From Neorhizobium huautlense (GTDB lineage: Bacteria > Pseudomonadota > Alphaproteobacteria > Rhizobiales > Rhizobiaceae): DNA of 64,000 nucleotides. The notes under the pieces were generated by a model that worked only from the letters and a program-made list of their open reading frames with translations, made no database searches and had not been told where the DNA came from. How positions within the stretch are numbered: the first letter of the stretch is position 1; the number at the start of each line of letters is the position of its first letter. The position numbers were made by a program, and so were the translations under genes. The stretch is from the NCBI RefSeq assembly GCF_002968575.1, contig NZ_PVBM01000012.1, forward strand, positions 91,984-155,983. Reading direction: 5' to 3'. Shown in pieces: positions 24,533 through 34,843 of the stretch.

Positions 24533-27222
24533 CTGACGTCGTCCCTGGCTTCACTGCTTGCTGGAAAGCGCATGACGATTCGCGTGCCCCTCTTCTTCAA
24601 GGCCGGGCTCTCCGCATGAATCTTGCCACCCATGGCCTCGACGAAGCCACGGGCAATGGAAAGCCCGAGCCCCGTTCCCGGCGCGCGCCCGTCCGGCTTT
24701 CCCCTGCGATAGAATTTTTCGAAGATGCGGTCCAGATCTTCGGGCGGAATGCCCTTACCCTGATCGGTGACCGAGATCAGCACGTCCCTGCCGTCACGTC
24801 TTGCATAGACGTTGATCGGCTCTTCACCGCCGTATTTCACGGCATTGTCCAAGAGGTTGAACAGCACCTGGCCGATCAGCACGCTGTCGCCACGGATCAG
24901 CGGCAGATCAGCGGCGATGCCGGTTTCGATGATGCGGCCCGGCGCATGTTTCCGGGTCCGCTCGACGGCGGACTGCACGACGTCGGCAATGTCAACCCAG
25001 TCCTGTTTTGGCTTAAGCGTACCCGCCTCGATACGTGTCATGTCGAGCAGATTGGCGACGAAGCGGCTCATGCGGCCACTTTCCTCCTCGATCGACTGGA
25101 GGAGGTCGTCACGGTTTTCCTGCGTCATCCGCCCGCCGAGCTGGCGAAGGCCGGTCACGGCACCGGTGATGGTCGCAAGCGGCGTGCGCAGATCATGGGA
25201 GATGGAAGAGAGGAGCGCCTCGCGATAACGCTCCCCTTCAAGGCGTGCTGCCTGCTCCACCGTCTCGTCGGCGAGGCGCGCGCGGTCCAGTGCAATCGCA
25301 GTCTGGTCGAGAATGGCAGTCAGCGAACGTTCAGCGTTGAGATCGAGGCTCGCGCCCGAATGCTCGATGCCGCAGACGCCGACAATGCCGTGCGGTCCAA
25401 GAAGCGGCCGAAATTCGAAGCGGCTGTTCGGCAGCGTCCCGGTGCCATGGCCGGCGGGCTCGCGCTTATCATGGGTCCAGCGGGCGGCGGTCATGTCGGT
25501 CACGTCGAGTTCGGTGTCCGGCGGCCAGGCGGCCGTCACGGCAAGGTCTCCCTTACGCGGCACGAGAAGCACGACCTTGCGCTTGAGGCTTGCCTGCAAT
25601 TGCGAGACGGCGAGCCATATGGCGTCGTCGCCCTTGGCCGTGGTCGCCAGCTTGCGGGAGAAATCGTAAAGTGATTGCAGCGCGGCCGCGCGGATCCGCG
25701 CCACCTCCGCCTGTTCGCGGATGCGCGAGGCTAGACCGCCAGCAATGATGGCAACGGCAAGAAAGACGAAGAGCGCGAAGACCTCGTGCGGGGCCGCGAT
25801 GGTGAAGGTGTGGCGGGGATCGATGAAGAAGAAGTTGTAGGCCAGCGCCGACAGGATAGCGGCCAGGAATGCCGAAGCATAGCCGCCGACCACCGAGGCT
25901 CCGAGAACTGCCAGGAGAAAGAGCAGCGATATGTTCGGCAACTCAACGAAGACGTCGATCCCCTTGCCCACGACCGTCGTCGGGGCGACGAAACCGAGAG
26001 CCCAGATTGCCGATTGCCTGAGCGCGGAAGCCCTCGGCAGGCTGACTGAGGGCCGCGCGCGTTCAGGGGGCGACCCCTCCGGTGTGACGATGTGGACACC
26101 GAGACCTGAGGCCTCGCGCGCCAGCGCATCGGGCAGCGAGCGGGAGACGAGCTTCTGCCAGCGGCTGCGCTTGCGCGTGCCGATGACGATCTGGGTCGCA
26201 TGCTCTCGACGCGCGAGCTTCAGGATTTCCTCAACGAAATCATTGCCGACGACACGGCGCGTTTCCGCGCCCAACTGCTCGGCGAGACGAAAGAGCGTTT
26301 CAATCCGCTGCAAGCGTTCCGGTGTCTCCACCTCTCGGTCGGCCCGCTCGATCGAAACGACAAGCCACGGTGCGTTCAAACCCGAGGCGAGACGGCTTGC
26401 CACGCGCACCACCTTTTCCGAGAGCAGATCCGAACCGACGCAGACCAGGAGCCGTTCGCCGGTGGCCCAGGGGCCGTCGATGGCATTTTGCTTCAGGTAG
26501 TCGACCATCTGGTCGTCGACCCGGTCGGCGGTGCGGCGCAGCGCGAGTTCGCGCAGCGCCGTCAGGTTGCCGAGCCGGAAGAAGCGATCGACGGCGCGAT
26601 TGGCGCTTTCGGGTAGATAGACCTTGCCATCCTTCAGGCGTTCGATGAGTTCGGATGGCGCAAGATCGACCAGCAGAACCTCGTCAGCGCGCTTGAGCAC
26701 GACATCGGGCACACGCTCGCGCACGGTCACCCCGGTGATCTGTGCGACGAGATCGGCCAGGCTTTCGAGGTGCTGGATGTTGAGCGCCGTCCAGACGTCG
26801 ATGCCGGCCGAAATCAGTTCCTCGATGTCCTGATGCCGCTTGGGGTGGCGGCTGTCTTCCGGGTTGGAATGCGCGAGTTCGTCGACGATGACGATGCGCG
26901 GCCGCCTTGCGAGAGCCGCATCGAGATCGAACTCTTCCAGCATGCGTCCGCGATGGGCGACACGCCGGCGCGGCAGAATCTCCAACCCGTCGAGCAAGGC
27001 CGCCGTCTCGCCACGGCCATGGGTCTCGACAAGGCCCACGACGACATCAACGCCATCCGCCTTCAGGCGTCTGGCGCGCGACAGCATCGCATAGGTCTTG
27101 CCGACACCGGGTGCGGCGCCCAGAAAAACGGTGAGCTTGCCCCGGCGGTCTTTCTCCGCCAGGGCAAGCAATGCATCGGGATCGGGACGCCGTTCGTCCC
27201 TGCGGTCGTCATCCGCCATCAA
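24529..27222 (-). CDS. kdpD: Sensor histidine kinase KdpD
   Basis: This 897-residue protein has the full KdpD order. The N-terminal KdpD domain has Walker-like GAAPGVGKTYAML (residues about 33-45) and is followed by a universal-stress-like domain around VCVGSDLLSEK and VIGTRKRSRW. Four membrane helices lie near residues 400-500, then comes a GAF-type region. The kinase core has SSISHDLRTPLATITG as H box, NLLDNAVKYGGEEP as N box, DQGKGIPPEDLDRIFEKF and GTGLGLSIARGFVEAMGG. It senses low potassium or turgor and phosphorylates KdpE. It begins seven bases after the kdpC stop. All motifs are intact, so a functional sensor is expected. Confidence 0.96.
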   Translation of the reverse strand: MMADDDRRDERRPDPDALLALAEKDRRGKLTVFLGAAPGVGKTYAMLSRARRLKADGVDVVVGLVETHGRGETAALLDGLEILPRRRVAHRGRMLEEFDLDAALARRPRIVIVDELAHSNPEDSRHPKRHQDIEELISAGIDVWTALNIQHLESLADLVAQITGVTVRERVPDVVLKRADEVLLVDLAPSELIERLKDGKVYLPESANRAVDRFFRLGNLTALRELALRRTADRVDDQMVDYLKQNAIDGPWATGERLLVCVGSDLLSEKVVRVASRLASGLNAPWLVVSIERADREVETPERLQRIETLFRLAEQLGAETRRVVGNDFVEEILKLARREHATQIVIGTRKRSRWQKLVSRSLPDALAREASGLGVHIVTPEGSPPERARPSVSLPRASALRQSAIWALGFVAPTTVVGKGIDVFVELPNISLLFLLAVLGASVVGGYASAFLAAILSALAYNFFFIDPRHTFTIAAPHEVFALFVFLAVAIIAGGLASRIREQAEVARIRAAALQSLYDFSRKLATTAKGDDAIWLAVSQLQASLKRKVVLLVPRKGDLAVTAAWPPDTELDVTDMTAARWTHDKREPAGHGTGTLPNSRFEFRPLLGPHGIVGVCGIEHSGASLDLNAERSLTAILDQTAIALDRARLADETVEQAARLEGERYREALLSSISHDLRTPLATITGAVTGLRQLGGRMTQENRDDLLQSIEEESGRMSRFVANLLDMTRIEAGTLKPKQDWVDIADVVQSAVERTRKHAPGRIIETGIAADLPLIRGDSVLIGQVLFNLLDNAVKYGGEEPINVYARRDGRDVLISVTDQGKGIPPEDLDRIFEKFYRRGKPDGRAPGTGLGLSIARGFVEAMGGKIHAESPALKKRGTRIVMRFPASSEARDDVR

Positions 27223-27229
27223 TATCTCA

Positions 27230-27796
27230 TCAGTTCCGGGCGTCGAGCGCCAGGTTCAGCTCTAGCACATTGACCCTTGCTTCGCCGACAACGCCGAAGT
27301 CGGATTTTTCAGTCGCCTGCTGCACGATTGCAGCGACGGCTGAGGGCTGTAGCCCCCTCGCCTGCGCCACTCGCGCGACTTGAGCCTCGGCAAATGCAGG
27401 CGAGATATGCGGGTCGAGGCCAGAGCCCGAAGCCGTCACGGCGTCAGCTGGGACGGGTTGGGCAACGCCGGTCGACGCGAGCCGCGCAACATCTGCCGTG
27501 ACACGATCCTTTAGCTTCACCGAAGTCGTGCCGAGGTTCGAGCCGGAGGATGCCGCGGCGTTGTAGGCGTCGGGGCCGGTCGCCGAGGGGCGCGGCCAGA
27601 AATAGCGGTCGGAGGTGAAGGCCTGACCGATCAGGGTCGAACCGACGACCTTGCCGTCCCGTTCGATCAGGCTGCCATTGGCCTGCGAAGGCATGACGGC
27701 CTGGGCGATGCCGGTGATCGCCAGCGGAAAGGCAAGCCCCGTCAGGGCGGTGAGGGCGACGACCAGAGTGAGGGCGGGTCTGAGTTGGTTGAGCAT
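27230..27796 (-). CDS. kdpC: Potassium-transporting ATPase subunit KdpC
   Basis: This 188-residue protein has one N-terminal membrane helix ([22 protein letters not shown]) and a periplasmic domain with the family blocks [28 protein letters not shown] and [18 protein letters not shown]. KdpC stabilises the KdpFABC complex and takes part in ion entry. It lies between kdpB and kdpD with gaps of 2 and 7 bases. Length is normal. Confidence 0.96.
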   Translation of the reverse strand: MLNQLRPALTLVVALTALTGLAFPLAITGIAQAVMPSQANGSLIERDGKVVGSTLIGQAFTSDRYFWPRPSATGPDAYNAAASSGSNLGTTSVKLKDRVTADVARLASTGVAQPVPADAVTASGSGLDPHISPAFAEAQVARVAQARGLQPSAVAAIVQQATEKSDFGVVGEARVNVLELNLALDARN

Positions 27797-27798
27797 GA

Positions 27799-29835
27799 TT
27801 ACACCAGATTAAGAGCGCTGACGGCGATGTCGATAACCTTGATGCCTGCAAAGGGCAGGATCAGGCCGCCGACGCCGTAGACCAGCAGATTGCGGCGAAG
27901 CAGTGCCGCGGCACCGGACGGACGGTAAGCCACGCCTTTCAGAGCCAGCGGGATCAGCGCCACGATGATCAGCGCGTTGAAGATGACGGCCGAAAGGATC
28001 GCCGATTGCGGCGAGGCAAGGCCCATGATGTTCAAGGCTTCGAGCGCCGGATAGGTGGCGACGAACAGCGCCGGGATGATGGCAAAATATTTGGCGACGT
28101 CGTTGGCGATCGAAAACGTCGTGAGCGATCCGCGCGTCATCAGCAGCTGCTTGCCGATCTCGACGATCTCGATGAGCTTGGTCGGGCTGGAATCGAGATC
28201 CACCATGTTGGCGGCTTCGCGGGCGGCCTGGGTGCCGGTCTGCATGGCCACACCGACATCGGCCTGAGCAAGTGCCGGCGCATCATTGGTCCCGTCGCCG
28301 CACATGGCGATCAGGCGGCCACCCTGTTGCTCGCGCCGGATATAGGCGAGCTTGTCTTCCGGGGTTGCCTGGGCGAGGAAGTCGTCGACGCCGGCTTCGG
28401 ACGCGATGGCGGCGGCCGTGACCGGATTGTCGCCGGTCACCATGACGGTACGGATGCCCATGGCGCGCAAGGCCGCGAAGCGTTCCTTTATGCCGGGTTT
28501 GACGACGTCCTTCAGGTGAATAACGCCAAGCAGACGGTCGCCGTCGGCCACGCCGAGCGGCGTCCCACCCGTGCGGGCGACCTGGTCGACGGCGCGGCGG
28601 AATTCGGCAGGCGCATCCTGTTCGGTGAGGCCGGCAAATTTCAGCACGGCATCGACGGCGCCCTTGCGCAGACGGCGCTGACCGATGTCGACGCCCGAAA
28701 GGCGCGTCTCAGCGGTGAAGCCGATGACTGCATTGAACTCGGCCTTCGGCATGGGAACACCGAACTCGCCGGTTGCCAACGCCACCACGGAGCGCCCCTC
28801 AGGCGTTTCGTCGGACAGTGAGGCAATGAGTGCGGCTTCCGCCAATTCTGTCGGCGTGACGCCGGGAGCGGCGAGGAAGTCGCTCGCCATGCGGTTGCCG
28901 AAGGTGATGGTGCCCGTCTTGTCGAGGAGCAGCGTGTCGACGTCGCCTGCGGCCTCGACCGCGCGGCCGGATGTGGCGATCACGTTGAAGCGGACGAGAC
29001 GGTCCATGCCGGCGATGCCGATGGCCGAGAGCAGGCCGCCGATCGTGGTCGGGATCAGCGTGACCAGCAGGGCTGCCAGCACGGTGACCGAGAGCACGGT
29101 GCCGGAATAACCGGCCAGGCCCCAGATCGCGACGCAGACGAACAGGAAGACCAGAGTCAGGCCCGAAAGCAGGATCGACAGCGCGATTTCGTTTGGCGTC
29201 TTCTGGCGCTGTGCGCCTTCGATTAGCGCGATCATGCGGTCAACGAAGGACGAGCCCGGCTGGACGGTGATCCTGATCTTGATCTCGTCTGACAGAACCT
29301 GCGTGCCGCCTGTCACCGCCGAGCGGTCACCACCGGATTCGCGGATGACGGGGGCGGATTCGCCGGTGATGGCGCTTTCGTTGACCGAGGCGACACCCTC
29401 GATCACTTCGCCATCACCCGGGATCAACTCGCCGGCTGCGACGAGCACGATGTCACCGACCTTGAGGCTGGAGGCCGGAATGGTTTCCGCCTTGCCGTTG
29501 GCGCCAAGCCTGCGGGCGACGAGTTCAGACTTGGTCTTCTTCAGGCTGTCGGCCTGGGCGCGGCCACGGCCTTCCGCCACGGCTTCGGCGAAGGTGGCGA
29601 AGAGCACGGTGAACCAGAGCCAGGCGGCGATCTGGCCGGAGAAGCCGGCCTCGCCGGGATTTACGGCGAGGTCGCGGATGAAGAGGATCGTCACGACGAC
29701 GGCGACTATCTCGGTCACGAAGATGACCGGGTTGCGAAGGAGCTTGCGCGGATCGAGCTTGACGAACGCATCGCGGATCGCCGGGAACAGGATCGACGGG
29801 TCGAGAAGACCGGGGGCTTTATGGTCTTTTGACAT
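27799..29835 (-). CDS. kdpB: Potassium-transporting P-type ATPase subunit KdpB
   Basis: This 678-residue P-type ATPase has the phosphorylated aspartate D305 in LLLDKTGTI, the actuator motif TGES (residues 157-160), nucleotide-domain motifs including VMVTGDNP, and the hinge [18 protein letters not shown]. Membrane helices flank these domains as in the family. It hydrolyses ATP to drive potassium uptake through KdpA. It is in the middle of the kdp operon, nine bases after the kdpA stop and two before kdpC. All catalytic motifs are intact. Confidence 0.97.
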   Translation of the reverse strand: MSKDHKAPGLLDPSILFPAIRDAFVKLDPRKLLRNPVIFVTEIVAVVVTILFIRDLAVNPGEAGFSGQIAAWLWFTVLFATFAEAVAEGRGRAQADSLKKTKSELVARRLGANGKAETIPASSLKVGDIVLVAAGELIPGDGEVIEGVASVNESAITGESAPVIRESGGDRSAVTGGTQVLSDEIKIRITVQPGSSFVDRMIALIEGAQRQKTPNEIALSILLSGLTLVFLFVCVAIWGLAGYSGTVLSVTVLAALLVTLIPTTIGGLLSAIGIAGMDRLVRFNVIATSGRAVEAAGDVDTLLLDKTGTITFGNRMASDFLAAPGVTPTELAEAALIASLSDETPEGRSVVALATGEFGVPMPKAEFNAVIGFTAETRLSGVDIGQRRLRKGAVDAVLKFAGLTEQDAPAEFRRAVDQVARTGGTPLGVADGDRLLGVIHLKDVVKPGIKERFAALRAMGIRTVMVTGDNPVTAAAIASEAGVDDFLAQATPEDKLAYIRREQQGGRLIAMCGDGTNDAPALAQADVGVAMQTGTQAAREAANMVDLDSSPTKLIEIVEIGKQLLMTRGSLTTFSIANDVAKYFAIIPALFVATYPALEALNIMGLASPQSAILSAVIFNALIIVALIPLALKGVAYRPSGAAALLRRNLLVYGVGGLILPFAGIKVIDIAVSALNLV

Positions 29836-29844
29836 GGTGGTTCC

Positions 29845-31554
29845 TTAGAAGGTCTGGCCGGCGAGCATGGCGAAGTGTTCGACGATGGGGCCGAGCACTA
29901 GTGCAGGCAGAAATTGCAGGCCGCCGAGAATGAGGATGATGCCGATCAAGAGGCCGACGAACAGAGGGCCGTCGGTCGGGAAAGTGCCAGCGGAAGCGGG
30001 TGACTTCACCTTGGCGGCAAGCGATCCGGCGATCGCCATGACCGGTACGACATAGGCGAAGCGGCCGAGCAGCATCGCGATGCCAAGCGTGGTGTTGTAC
30101 CAGACCGTGTTGCCGGTGAGGCCACCGAAGGCCGAGCCGTTGTTGCCGGCAGCCGAGGTATAGGCATAGAGGATTTCGGACAGGCCGTGCGGGCCAGCCG
30201 TGCCGATGCTTGCCACAGCAACGGGCAGCATGGCCGACACAGCGGTGAAGCCGAGGATCACCAGCGGCAGGATGAGCACGGCGAGCATGGCGAACTTCAT
30301 CTCGCGTCCCTCGATCTTCTTGCCGAGGAATTCCGGCGTGCGTCCGACCATCAGACCCGCGACGAAGACGGACAGAATTGCAAAGACCAGCATGCCGTAG
30401 AGACCGGAGCCGACGCCGCCGGGCAGCACTTCGCCGAGCTGGATCAGGAACATCGGCACCAGGCCGCCCAGGCCTGTGAACGAGCCGTGCATGCCGTTGA
30501 CGCCGCCATTCGAGAGGCCTGTGGTAACAGCCGCATAAAGTGCTGTCATGGCCTGGCCGAAGCGGACTTCCTTGCCTTCCATATTGCCGAGGGCTGGATC
30601 GACGCCGATCGCCGTCAGGATGGTATTGCCCTGGGCCTCGGCCCAGTAGGTGACGGCCACGCCTGCAATCAGCAGGATCGCCATGGCCGAGATCAGCGCC
30701 CAGCCCTGCCTGCGGTTTCCGACCATCTGACCGAAGGTGTAGACCAGAGCGGACGAGATCGACAGCATGGCAAAGATGTTGAGATAGTTCGACCAGGCGG
30801 TCGGGTTTTCGAAAGGATGCGCGGCATTGACGTTGAAGAAGCCGCCGCCATTGGTGCCGAGCTGCTTTATCGCCTCCTGAGACGCGACGGGGCCCAGCGA
30901 GATCACCTGGTTGGCGCCTTCAAGCGTGGTCGCGGTGACGGACGCGTCGAGCGTCTGCGGCAGACCCATGGCGACAAAGGCGAGGGCGACGACAATGGCG
31001 AGCGGCAACAGGACGTAGAGGGTGGCTCTCGTCATATCGACCCAGAAGTTGCCGAGCGTTGCGACCTTGGATCGGGCTAGTGCGCGGGTAATCGCGACGG
31101 CCAGCGCCATGCCGGTCGCGGTCGAGAGGAAGTTCTGCACGGTGAGGCCGGCCATCTGGGAGAAGTGGCTCATCGTCGTCTCACCGCCGTAGTTCTGCCA
31201 GTTGGTGTTGGTGACGAAGGAGACTGCCGTGTTGAATGCGAGATCCGAGGGCACGCCCGGAAACCCTTGAGGGTTTAGCGGCAGATAGGCCTGCAGCCGC
31301 AGCATCGTATAGAGCGCCAGGAAGCCGGCGAGCGAAAAGGCGAGCATGGCGAGCGTATAGCCGAGCCAGCTCTGCTCCTTCTCAGGGTTGATGCCGCTCA
31401 CCCGGTAGAGATCCCGCTCCACGCGGCCAAGGACGGGTGACAGGAAAGTCCGCTCACCGGAAAACACCCGCGCCATGTAGAGGCCGAGTGGTTTGATGAC
31501 GATGATAACGGCGAGGAAGAGGAGGCTGATCTGCAGCCAGCCGACAAGGGTCAT
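29845..31554 (-). CDS. kdpA: Potassium-transporting ATPase subunit KdpA
   Basis: This 569-residue membrane protein belongs to the SKT superfamily, with about ten helices and the four filter-forming loops: [40 protein letters not shown] and [14 protein letters not shown]. KdpA forms the potassium-selective pathway of the complex in the inner membrane. Its start is 13 bases downstream of the kdpF stop. Length and all four loops are normal for the family. Confidence 0.97.
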   Translation of the reverse strand: MTLVGWLQISLLFLAVIIVIKPLGLYMARVFSGERTFLSPVLGRVERDLYRVSGINPEKEQSWLGYTLAMLAFSLAGFLALYTMLRLQAYLPLNPQGFPGVPSDLAFNTAVSFVTNTNWQNYGGETTMSHFSQMAGLTVQNFLSTATGMALAVAITRALARSKVATLGNFWVDMTRATLYVLLPLAIVVALAFVAMGLPQTLDASVTATTLEGANQVISLGPVASQEAIKQLGTNGGGFFNVNAAHPFENPTAWSNYLNIFAMLSISSALVYTFGQMVGNRRQGWALISAMAILLIAGVAVTYWAEAQGNTILTAIGVDPALGNMEGKEVRFGQAMTALYAAVTTGLSNGGVNGMHGSFTGLGGLVPMFLIQLGEVLPGGVGSGLYGMLVFAILSVFVAGLMVGRTPEFLGKKIEGREMKFAMLAVLILPLVILGFTAVSAMLPVAVASIGTAGPHGLSEILYAYTSAAGNNGSAFGGLTGNTVWYNTTLGIAMLLGRFAYVVPVMAIAGSLAAKVKSPASAGTFPTDGPLFVGLLIGIILILGGLQFLPALVLGPIVEHFAMLAGQTF

Positions 31555-31567
31555 GGATCTGCTCCGA

Positions 31568-31654
31568 TCAGAAGCGTTCGGGACGCAGGAGCGTCACGAC
31601 GAGGTAGACGCCGAGGGCGACGGCGACGGCGAGGCCGAAGAGGGGTTCAATCAT
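31568..31654 (-). CDS. kdpF: Potassium-transporting ATPase subunit KdpF
   Basis: This 28-residue single-span peptide begins [15 protein letters not shown] and ends with LLRPERF, the diagnostic KdpF C-terminus. It is placed just ahead of kdpA, as in other kdp operons. KdpF is a small lipid-like stabiliser of the KdpFABC complex. Its stop TGA overlaps no other gene. A weak GGGATT ribosome site is upstream of the ATG. Confidence 0.93.
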   Translation of the reverse strand: MIEPLFGLAVAVALGVYLVVTLLRPERF

Positions 31655-31663
31655 CGGAATCCC

Positions 31664-31747
31664 TCAAAGCCGGTCGAGCGCGCGGGCATAAAGGGCCAGC
31701 ACGAGGAGGGTGCCGCCGCCAAGCGCGATGAAGATGAAGTCGGACAT
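31664..31747 (-). CDS. Tiny membrane ORF ahead of kdpF
   Basis: This 27-residue peptide reads MSDFIFIALGGGTLLVLALY at the start and ends ARALDRL, a single hydrophobic helix with a charged C-terminus. A CAGGAG ribosome site lies about eight bases before the ATG, and the stop is nine bases from the kdpF start. The arrangement of a second micro-peptide upstream of kdpF occurs in other high-GC kdp operons as far as I recall. It may be an additional subunit or regulator. The evidence is the ribosome site, the tight spacing and the membrane-like composition. Confidence 0.7.
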   Translation of the reverse strand: MSDFIFIALGGGTLLVLALYARALDRL

Positions 31748-31825
31748 GTCCGTTTCTCCTGTTGATACCGACACAGGATTAAGGGCGCTTCGGGTTAGGC
31801 TTCGATTGGGAAGGCGCGTGGTGGA

Positions 31826-31843
31826 GATAAAGAAAACATAAGG
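31826..31843 (-). promoter_or_regulatory. Candidate KdpE-like site in the kdp promoter
   Basis: On the minus strand the sequence CCTTATGTTTTCTTTATC lies about 80 bases ahead of the first small ORF of the kdp operon. It resembles the T-rich, two-half-site form of the enterobacterial KdpE operator (TTTATA, five T-rich bases, TTTACA). The match is approximate. Confidence 0.35.
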
Positions 31844-31971
31844 ATGCACCCCCAACGGTCGAGTATCGACCCATTGCCAGTGATAGCCACAGCTACCAAC
31901 CAGGCTTCGTCTGTCCGAGCCGGAGGGCCGGTTGGCTGGCGGATCACCTGCCCGCTTCGCGGCGGTCGCCT

Positions 31972-32370
31972 TCAAACCGCCTTCAGTGGTTCGAAGACGG
32001 CTTTCATGGCGGGATCGAAGCGGATAGTGGGCAACGCTGCGATGTAAAGGGCGTCTCGCACGGGCTTGCGACCACCTGCGATCATCCTCTTGCCGCGCAT
32101 CAGACCACTGTCGCGATTGACGGGCGTAACGCCGACCAGCTTAGCAATCTCGTCTTTGCCAATCAGCCCCAGTTCGGGAAGGCCGGCAATCAGGAAGCAT
32201 GCGGTTCGCAGATCGATGCTCTTGAGCGACATGAGAACCTTCGCCTTGAGGGGCAAGGCCTTCATCCGACTTGAGGCATGCTTCCATAGCATCGACCACC
32301 GACTGGCGCTGCTGCTGCAGGAATGCAAGTGCCTCCTCGATCCCCGCCCCGGCATTGGTGCCGGCAACTA
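31972..32370 (-). mobile_element. IS110-family transposase relic
   Basis: Read leftward, the 3' half encodes GLPELGLIGKDEIAKLVGVT followed by PVNRDSGLMRGKRMI, then GGRKPVRDALYIAAL, the conserved C-terminal (transposase_20) region of IS110-type transposases. The upstream coiled region (QQQRQSVVDAMEACLKSDEGLA) is in a different frame, so there is a frameshift near 32255. The usual C-terminal end and the whole catalytic DEDD N-terminus are missing. It lies about 130 bases upstream of the predicted kdp promoter site. IS110 elements lack terminal repeats, so its limits cannot be set. Confidence 0.65.
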
Positions 32371-32839
32371 AATACGAATCCAAGATCGGCATGAGAAACC
32401 AAACTGCTTCATCCATTCCTTTTCGCGTAAAATTGCCGAATTCTGCAACGTCCGCCTGGCCCCGCTCGTCTCGAAATGAACACTGGACAACATCAAGCCG
32501 TACCTGACTAGCCTGATCATCTACCGCAAAATCGTCTACCGCAAACACCCGCCGATGCGGATGAACTGCATCAACTGGCGTTCAATCAGCGATGCATGCG
32601 GTCTCGAAGACGAGCTGACGGCGGCGCTTAAGAAGAACCTGCTGCCAGGCCTTGAAGCCATCGCACGCTGGATCGACAAGGAGCGAACGATAGATGATGA
32701 TCGGCCCACGCCGGATGACGAGCGCCGGGCGCCAGCTGCGCGAGGGATAAGTCCTTATCTGCGCCCCGAGAACAGGCATCGCCTCCCACGATCCCGCTGT
32801 ATGACATCCATACCAAATTGCGACAGAGCCTTCTTGAGA
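32371..32839. other. Unassigned stretch between the IS110 relic and the siderophore locus
   Basis: Leftward codons up to 32548 (VDDQASQVRLDVVQCSFRDE region) and rightward codons 32555-32872 give plausible-looking peptides, but neither matches a family I know or has a convincing ribosome site. The stretch probably holds decayed gene pieces next to the IS110 relic. Confidence 0.35.
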
Positions 32840-33655
32840 TTACTGAGCCAGAGCCGCCAGCCGACCGCTTGAAGGTTGGCGCATGATGTCCATCCGGACG
32901 TCGTAAATGCGAACAAGTTCCTCGGTCGTCATGACCTCTCCCGGAGTGCCATGGGCGATCAGCCGGCCGGAATGCAGGGCAACAATCTCATCGCAGAAGC
33001 GGGCGGCCATGTTGATGTCGTGCAGTACGGTGATGATGGTGATGCCCTTGTCGCGGCAAAGATCGTGCGTCAGAGACAGGACGTCCAGCTGATGGCCGAT
33101 GTCGAGTGCGGAAATGGGTTCGTCGAGCAGAAGGCAGGCGGCATCCTGCGCCACGAGCATGGCAAGCCAGACACGCTGGCGTTCGCCGCCCGACAGGCTG
33201 TCCACCATGCGCTCGGCAAAAGGACCTATACCGGTGAGTTCAATTGCCTCCTCCACCTTCTGCCTGTCGATGGCGCGGAACCGGCCGAGCGCGCCGTGCC
33301 AGGGATAACGGCCCAGCGCCACCAGCTCCTTGACCAACATGCCGGGCGCTGCCGGCGTCCGCTGCGGCAGATAGGCGAGCCGGCGGGCGAGTTCCCGTGT
33401 ACCCCAGCCTTCAAGGGGCTTGCCTTCGAACTGGATAGTGCCCGCGCTCGCCGCCTGCTGCCGGCCGATCAACTTCAACATTGTTGATTTGCCGGAGCCA
33501 TTGTGACCAATCAGAGCAATGGACCGGCCTGCCCGAAGATCGACCGTCAGCGGATGCAACAGGACGCGACCTTCGATTGCAAAGCTCACCTCCTTCAATG
33601 AGAGGAGAGGAGGACTTGGCTTGGCGATCTCACGCTCGTTTGCGTTCAGCGGCAT
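32840..33655 (-). CDS. FhuC-like iron-siderophore ABC transporter ATPase
   Basis: This 271-residue ATPase has Walker A GHNGSGKST, signature LSGGERQRV, Walker B CLLLDEPISALD and the switch VLHDINMAARFCDE. The helical region LGRYPWHGALGRF is the marker of the FhuC/FecE subfamily for ferric siderophores. It would power the FhuB-like permease encoded 4 kb away on the opposite strand. The gene is divergent from the AraC-type regulator instead of being in the main operon, which is unusual; the two transcripts probably share the control region 33656-33795. Confidence 0.92.
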   Translation of the reverse strand: MPLNANEREIAKPSPPLLSLKEVSFAIEGRVLLHPLTVDLRAGRSIALIGHNGSGKSTMLKLIGRQQAASAGTIQFEGKPLEGWGTRELARRLAYLPQRTPAAPGMLVKELVALGRYPWHGALGRFRAIDRQKVEEAIELTGIGPFAERMVDSLSGGERQRVWLAMLVAQDAACLLLDEPISALDIGHQLDVLSLTHDLCRDKGITIITVLHDINMAARFCDEIVALHSGRLIAHGTPGEVMTTEELVRIYDVRMDIMRQPSSGRLAALAQ

Positions 33656-33694
33656 AGTGCATCATCCATAAACTGCAAGGGTAGGCTTCCTTTG

Positions 33695-33763
33695 TTATCA
33701 ACAGATGGCCTGCTTGAAGACCACACGCAGGCAGGATTGATACCCTGCATTAAAGTTGATAAC
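33695..33763. promoter_or_regulatory. Widely spaced 9-bp inverted repeat in the siderophore control region
   Basis: GTTATCAAC at 33695-33703 and its reverse complement GTTGATAAC at 33755-33763 flank a 51-bp spacer between fhuC-like and araC-type genes. The repeats could be sites for the AraC-type regulator, with looping or a shared operator, or for an iron regulator. No binding evidence is available. Confidence 0.4.
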
Positions 33764-33795
33764 TATACACATGTTTATTCGATCAGGATAGCTGC

Positions 33796-34680
33796 ATGAC
33801 TTTCCAGCCACGAATGCAGAACAGGATCGAGGGTTTTTCGGTGATGGGCGGGCTGAAGCGCCGCTACTGGAACGGCATGACCGCCGACCTGTGGGACGTG
33901 GAATGCGCCGCCTATGCGGGCGGCCACTATGTGGCACGGGATCCAAGACTGTTCATCCTGCTCGACCAGCGCGGCCACGGGCGTCCTCTGGTCAAGCTTT
34001 CGCCGAAATCCCGCGGCGCCCCACAGGACAGCAACCAGAGCCCGATCTCGTACATTCCCGCCGGCATGGATCTCTGGATGGACTTTGCCGACGTGCAGTA
34101 TGTACGTCATCTCGATATCCACTTCGACGCGGATATCCTCGGCCGTCGGCTCATGGAAGAAATCGACTCAAAAAAGCTCAAGGACCCCCAACTGCTGTTC
34201 TCGGACCAGCGCGTCATGGCGCTGGCCGGACTGATTGCCGCCGAGATTTGCAATCCCGAGCCGTTGCACGATCTCTACGGGGACGGGCTTACCCTGGCGC
34301 TCCTCATCGATGTCCTGAAAATGGTGAAGACACCGCCGCGGCGGCGGGGAACGCTGGCAATCTCCCAGCTTCAGCGCGCCACGGATTTCATCACCGCAAA
34401 CTGCATGCGCAATATCCGTCTGCAGGAACTCGCGGACTTGACGGGGCTGTCACCATCGCATTTCAGCCATTCGTTCAAGGCGTCGACTGGCATGGCGCCC
34501 CACGACTGGCAGATGAATGCCCGGCTGGAACATGCGAAGAATTTACTGGTGTCAGATGCCTATCCTTTGACAGAAATCGCTGCCGAAACCGGGTTCTCGG
34601 ATCAGGCGCATTTCACCAAGGTCTTCCGCAAGCATGTCGGAACGACCCCGGCCCGCTGGCGGAAGGCGAAGCAGGAGTGA
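33796..34680 (+). CDS. AraC-family regulator of the siderophore uptake locus
   Basis: This 294-residue protein has a variable N-terminal sensor domain and a C-terminal AraC domain: NIRLQELADLTGLSPSHFSHSF as first helix-turn-helix and EIAAETGFSDQAHFTKVFRKH with GTTPARWRKAK as second half. Regulators of this type in iron loci bind the ferric siderophore and activate the receptor gene. It precedes the TonB receptor and is divergent from the ATPase. The start ATG at 33796 has AGGA upstream. Confidence 0.9.
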   Translation: MTFQPRMQNRIEGFSVMGGLKRRYWNGMTADLWDVECAAYAGGHYVARDPRLFILLDQRGHGRPLVKLSPKSRGAPQDSNQSPISYIPAGMDLWMDFADVQYVRHLDIHFDADILGRRLMEEIDSKKLKDPQLLFSDQRVMALAGLIAAEICNPEPLHDLYGDGLTLALLIDVLKMVKTPPRRRGTLAISQLQRATDFITANCMRNIRLQELADLTGLSPSHFSHSFKASTGMAPHDWQMNARLEHAKNLLVSDAYPLTEIAAETGFSDQAHFTKVFRKHVGTTPARWRKAKQE

Positions 34681-34843
34681 TGCATTTTTGCATATATTTG
34701 CCCGCTGTTTCTGAATTTGCCCAAAAACGTCCAATTGCCGCCGATCGAACCAAGCCGAAACTTTAAATATGAGCTAGCTGCTCATCTTATTGCGATGCCG
34801 CTTCTCGCGAGCGGCGGAAAAGTTCGTCTGAGTGGGGCTTGGA

